A stretch of 15,766 nucleotides of DNA from an uncultured Prevotella sp. (GTDB taxonomy: Bacteria; Bacteroidota; Bacteroidia; Bacteroidales; Bacteroidaceae), in assembly GCA_958369755.1 (NCBI GenBank), contig CATXJC010000044.1, forward strand, positions 1-15,766, written 5' to 3'. The notes below the pieces were generated by a model. It was given only the letters and a program-made list of their open reading frames with translations, was not told where the DNA came from and did no database searches. This document shows, in pieces, positions 13,353 through 15,766 of the stretch. Both the position numbers and the translations under genes were made by a program. The first letter of the stretch is position 1. The number at the start of each line of letters is the position of its first letter.

Positions 13353-14804
13353 TTACGCATTTACTGCAACTGAAATCCAGTCGAAGACGAATGAGCAAAT
13401 ACCGAATGCTACGATACCTACGGTGCAGATAGCAAGCGCCAACTTGGTTGAGCATGCGCTCTGGAAAGTAGGAAGCGGATTATCGCTGTGCTTGATGAAC
13501 ATAGCCTTCACGATGAGCAGATAGTAGTACAAGCTGATAACTGTGTTTACCAACGCGATGAATACTACGCCGTATGCCCAGGCTCCCAATGTGGTGTGGA
13601 TGTCGTGAGTTCCAACTGCTGCCATGAACACGAAGAACTTCGAGAACATACCGGCGAATGGAGGAATACCACCCAATGAGAACAATGCCAAGGTCATCAG
13701 GAATGCCAGACGTGGGTTGGTCTTGTACAAACCATTGTAGCTGTCCATCTGAACAGTACCGTTGTTGTGCTCCTCAATAGATGAGATGATGGTGAAGACA
13801 CTCAGGTTGGCTACTACGTAAATCAATACATAGTAAGTCAGGGCGCTCACGCTCATCGCTGAGTTACCTACCACTGCCAACATGATGTAACCTGCCTGAG
13901 AGATAGAAGAGAATGCCATGAAACGCTTCAGGTCGCTCTGACGGATGGCAAACAGGTTGGCGATAGTGATAGAAAGTACAATCACGATGTAGAGCAATAC
14001 GGTCCAGTACTCTACCATTGGCTGGAACACCTTCATGAGGATAGCGCAGAGAGTAAACGCTGCAGCACCCTTAGATACTACTGACAAGTAACCTGTAACA
14101 GTAGTTGGTGCACCCTGGTATGAATCTGCTGTCCAGAAGTGGAAAGGAACCAAGGAAATCTTGAAACCGAGACCACTGAAGAAGAATACCATACCGGCGA
14201 TGGTCAATGGAGATGCTGAAATAACCTTTGCTACATCATCGAAGTATAAAGTACCACAAGCAGCATAGAGCAGAGAGATACCGTAGATCATCACGCCACT
14301 TGAGAAAGTAGCGGTAAGGATGAACTTAGCACCTGCCTCAGCAGAATTGTGACGGTACTTATCGAATGCTACCAAGCAAGCCATTGGCACAGATGCCATT
14401 TCGAGACCGAGGAAGAACAGGAGGAAGTGGTTGGCACTAACCATCATGTTCATACCGAGCAAGGTAGAGATAATCAGCATATAGAACTCACCCTCCTTGA
14501 AGGCTGTGTCCTTGCGGCTCAACCACTCCTTAGCCTGTACCATCACGATGAGGGTACCCAGCGCCAGGATAGTCTTCAAGACACCGGCAGCAGGACCTGT
14601 TGTGTACATGCCGCCAAATGCCTCTGTGGCTTCTGTTGGGAAGATATTGATGGCAATGTGAGCCACCATCAAGAGACATACCAGAGGATTGAACCACTTA
14701 CGGTCTGCGCTCTTGGAACTGCAGAAGTCAGCAATGAAAGTGATCAACAGAACTACCATCAGAGTAGCTTCTGGAATCATATTTAAAAATTGACTGTAAT
14801 TCAT
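13353..14804 (-). CDS. nuoN: NADH-quinone oxidoreductase (complex I) subunit N
   Basis: 483 residues, an inner-membrane antiporter-like subunit of respiratory complex I that takes part in proton pumping. The proton-path residues of the family are present: Glu135 in FLGLEMASVP, Lys215 in FKISLVPFHFW, Lys245 in SVVSKGAAAF and Lys389 in PPFAGMFSKFF. Other family motifs are TADSYQGAPTTVTGYL (226-241) and SDLKRFMAFSSISQAGYI (290-307). About 14 hydrophobic segments. It is the last gene of the operon, 15 bp after nuoM, as in most Nuo clusters, and a strong terminator follows. AGAAGAA precedes the ATG. Confidence 0.96.
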   Translation of the reverse strand: MNYSQFLNMIPEATLMVVLLITFIADFCSSKSADRKWFNPLVCLLMVAHIAINIFPTEATEAFGGMYTTGPAAGVLKTILALGTLIVMVQAKEWLSRKDTAFKEGEFYMLIISTLLGMNMMVSANHFLLFFLGLEMASVPMACLVAFDKYRHNSAEAGAKFILTATFSSGVMIYGISLLYAACGTLYFDDVAKVISASPLTIAGMVFFFSGLGFKISLVPFHFWTADSYQGAPTTVTGYLSVVSKGAAAFTLCAILMKVFQPMVEYWTVLLYIVIVLSITIANLFAIRQSDLKRFMAFSSISQAGYIMLAVVGNSAMSVSALTYYVLIYVVANLSVFTIISSIEEHNNGTVQMDSYNGLYKTNPRLAFLMTLALFSLGGIPPFAGMFSKFFVFMAAVGTHDIHTTLGAWAYGVVFIALVNTVISLYYYLLIVKAMFIKHSDNPLPTFQSACSTKLALAICTVGIVAFGICSFVFDWISVAVNA

Positions 14805-14819
14805 TTCTTCTGATATTTA

Positions 14820-15766
14820 TTACATGATTACACTAAAGATAGGACCTACAGCGTCCATGATAATCTTCTCTGCCCAGAGTGGGAACATACCGAGACCTGC
14901 AACGCAGGCAATCAGACCTGCTACAGCGATACGCTCGTCCCAGGTAGCATCGTGGAGCTTCTCCAACTTTGGATTAGGAACCTTCTGATAAAGGATCTTA
15001 CCAACACAACGCAGGATGTAAACCGCTGTTACTACGATAGAGGTACATGCGATGATGGTACATACACGATGGAAGGTATCTGCATTCTGGAAAGAACCTA
15101 CGAAGATGGTCATCTCGGCTACGAAACCTGAGAAACCTGGCAAACCGAGGTTAGCCAAACCAGCTACTGCATAACCTACAGAGAGGAATGGAATAATCTT
15201 CATCAAACCACCCAGGTAGCGAACGTCACGTGTACCAGCCTGATGGTAAATCATACCGATAACGGCGAAGAAGAGGGCGGTCATCAAACCGTGAGACAAC
15301 ATCTGGAGGATTGCACCAGTAGCGGCTGTCTCGGTCATCATACAGAGAGCGAAGAGCACCATACCACAGTGAGATACTGATGAGTAAGCGTTGATGTACT
15401 TCAAGTCGGTCTGTACACAAGCTGACAAAGCACCATATACGATAGAGATGGTAGTCAGCACGAGGAATACCTTGATCCAGAATCCGTGAGTAGCAGCTGG
15501 CAAGAGGAACATGGCGATACGGAAGCAACCGTAACCACCAAGCTTCATCAATACACCGGCGTGCAACATAGATACGGCTGTTGGCGCACTGGCGTGACCA
15601 TCAGGAGACCATGTGTGGAATGGGAACAGAGCACCGAGGATACCGAAACCGATGAAGAGCAACGGGAAGAACACGTTCTGCACGCTCTCTGGAATCGCAT
15701 GAGCACCATTAGTATGGTGAGCGATATCGAGGATTTCGAAGGTCTGAGCACCACTGTAGAAGTAGA
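14820..15766 (-). CDS. nuoM: NADH-quinone oxidoreductase (complex I) subunit M, C-terminal part
   Basis: The frame is open through the right edge, so the 5' end is missing and the GTG at 15683 is internal. About 315 codons are visible. NuoM is a second antiporter-like proton-pumping subunit of complex I. The core motif is FPFHTWSPDGHASAPTAVS, followed by MLHAGVLMKLGGYG (TM8 Lys), QTDLKYINAYSSVSHCGM, QMLSHGLMTALFF and GLPGFSGFVAEMTIFVGSF, the Glu of which matches the TM12 Glu407 of Escherichia coli. The TM7 lysine expected six residues before the PxH motif is Leu here (GILGALFPFH against AVKMPVVPLH). The early TM5 Glu is outside the window. Confidence 0.95.
   Translation of the reverse strand, partial: YFYSGAQTFEILDIAHHTNGAHAIPESVQNVFFPLLFIGFGILGALFPFHTWSPDGHASAPTAVSMLHAGVLMKLGGYGCFRIAMFLLPAATHGFWIKVFLVLTTISIVYGALSACVQTDLKYINAYSSVSHCGMVLFALCMMTETAATGAILQMLSHGLMTALFFAVIGMIYHQAGTRDVRYLGGLMKIIPFLSVGYAVAGLANLGLPGFSGFVAEMTIFVGSFQNADTFHRVCTIIACTSIVVTAVYILRCVGKILYQKVPNPKLEKLHDATWDERIAVAGLIACVAGLGMFPLWAEKIIMDAVGPIFSVIM

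Noticed and set aside
1..15766. Defence system, prophage, IS element or toxin-antitoxin pair
   Set aside because: Every gene-length frame not in shadow is accounted for by housekeeping, transport or envelope families; no integrase, transposase, nuclease or antitoxin-like protein is seen. The DUF4250 protein is too widespread and unpaired to call an antitoxin.

Overview
The window looks like chromosomal DNA of a Bacteroidales bacterium, most likely Prevotella/Segatella. The reasons are: repeated Bacteroidetes-type promoters (-7 box TAnnTTTG, -33 TTTG), mostly without strong Shine-Dalgarno sites; a short primary sigma factor without region 1.1; a Bacteroidetes-only type B T9SS sorting-type domain; a PorT-like barrel protein; and AT-rich 7-bp-period repeats between genes. 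The genus is inferred from general resemblance, not from a search.

Layout, left to right. (1) The 3' part of an S9-family serine peptidase (+) converges on a POT-family peptide transporter (-), with a shared hairpin terminator between them. (2) A 302-bp divergent region carries the promoters of the transporter and of rpoD (+), the primary sigma factor. The rpoD leader starts with a 9-bp hairpin. (3) A leftward run of four genes reads, in transcription order: LysM plus periplasmic-binding-protein-like protein (8415), outer-membrane beta-barrel protein (6979), MFS transporter (6155) and a WG-repeat-like protein (4656). The first two junctions hold 7-bp-period AT-rich repeats and the third holds a perfect 17-bp inverted repeat. 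(4) A divergent promoter region at 8416-8540 drives that run and a rightward pair: a tiny secreted protein that is almost only a CHU_C/type B sorting domain, followed 27 bp later by uvrA. (5) Convergent to uvrA, a YitT-family membrane protein (-) lies downstream of a DUF4250 protein (-), with a palindromic REP-like element between them. (6) The right edge holds the 3' end of a complex I operon: nuoM (cut by the window edge) then nuoN, closed by a strong terminator.

Most genes are housekeeping or envelope/transport functions. I do not see a defence system, prophage, IS element, CRISPR array, tRNA or rRNA. The less ordinary signals are: an identical 18-bp promoter/initial-transcript block at rpoD and the DUF4250 gene, both followed by a 5' hairpin; the heptad repeats; the REP-like element; the cargo-less CHU_C protein; and the apparent loss of the TM7 lysine in NuoM.
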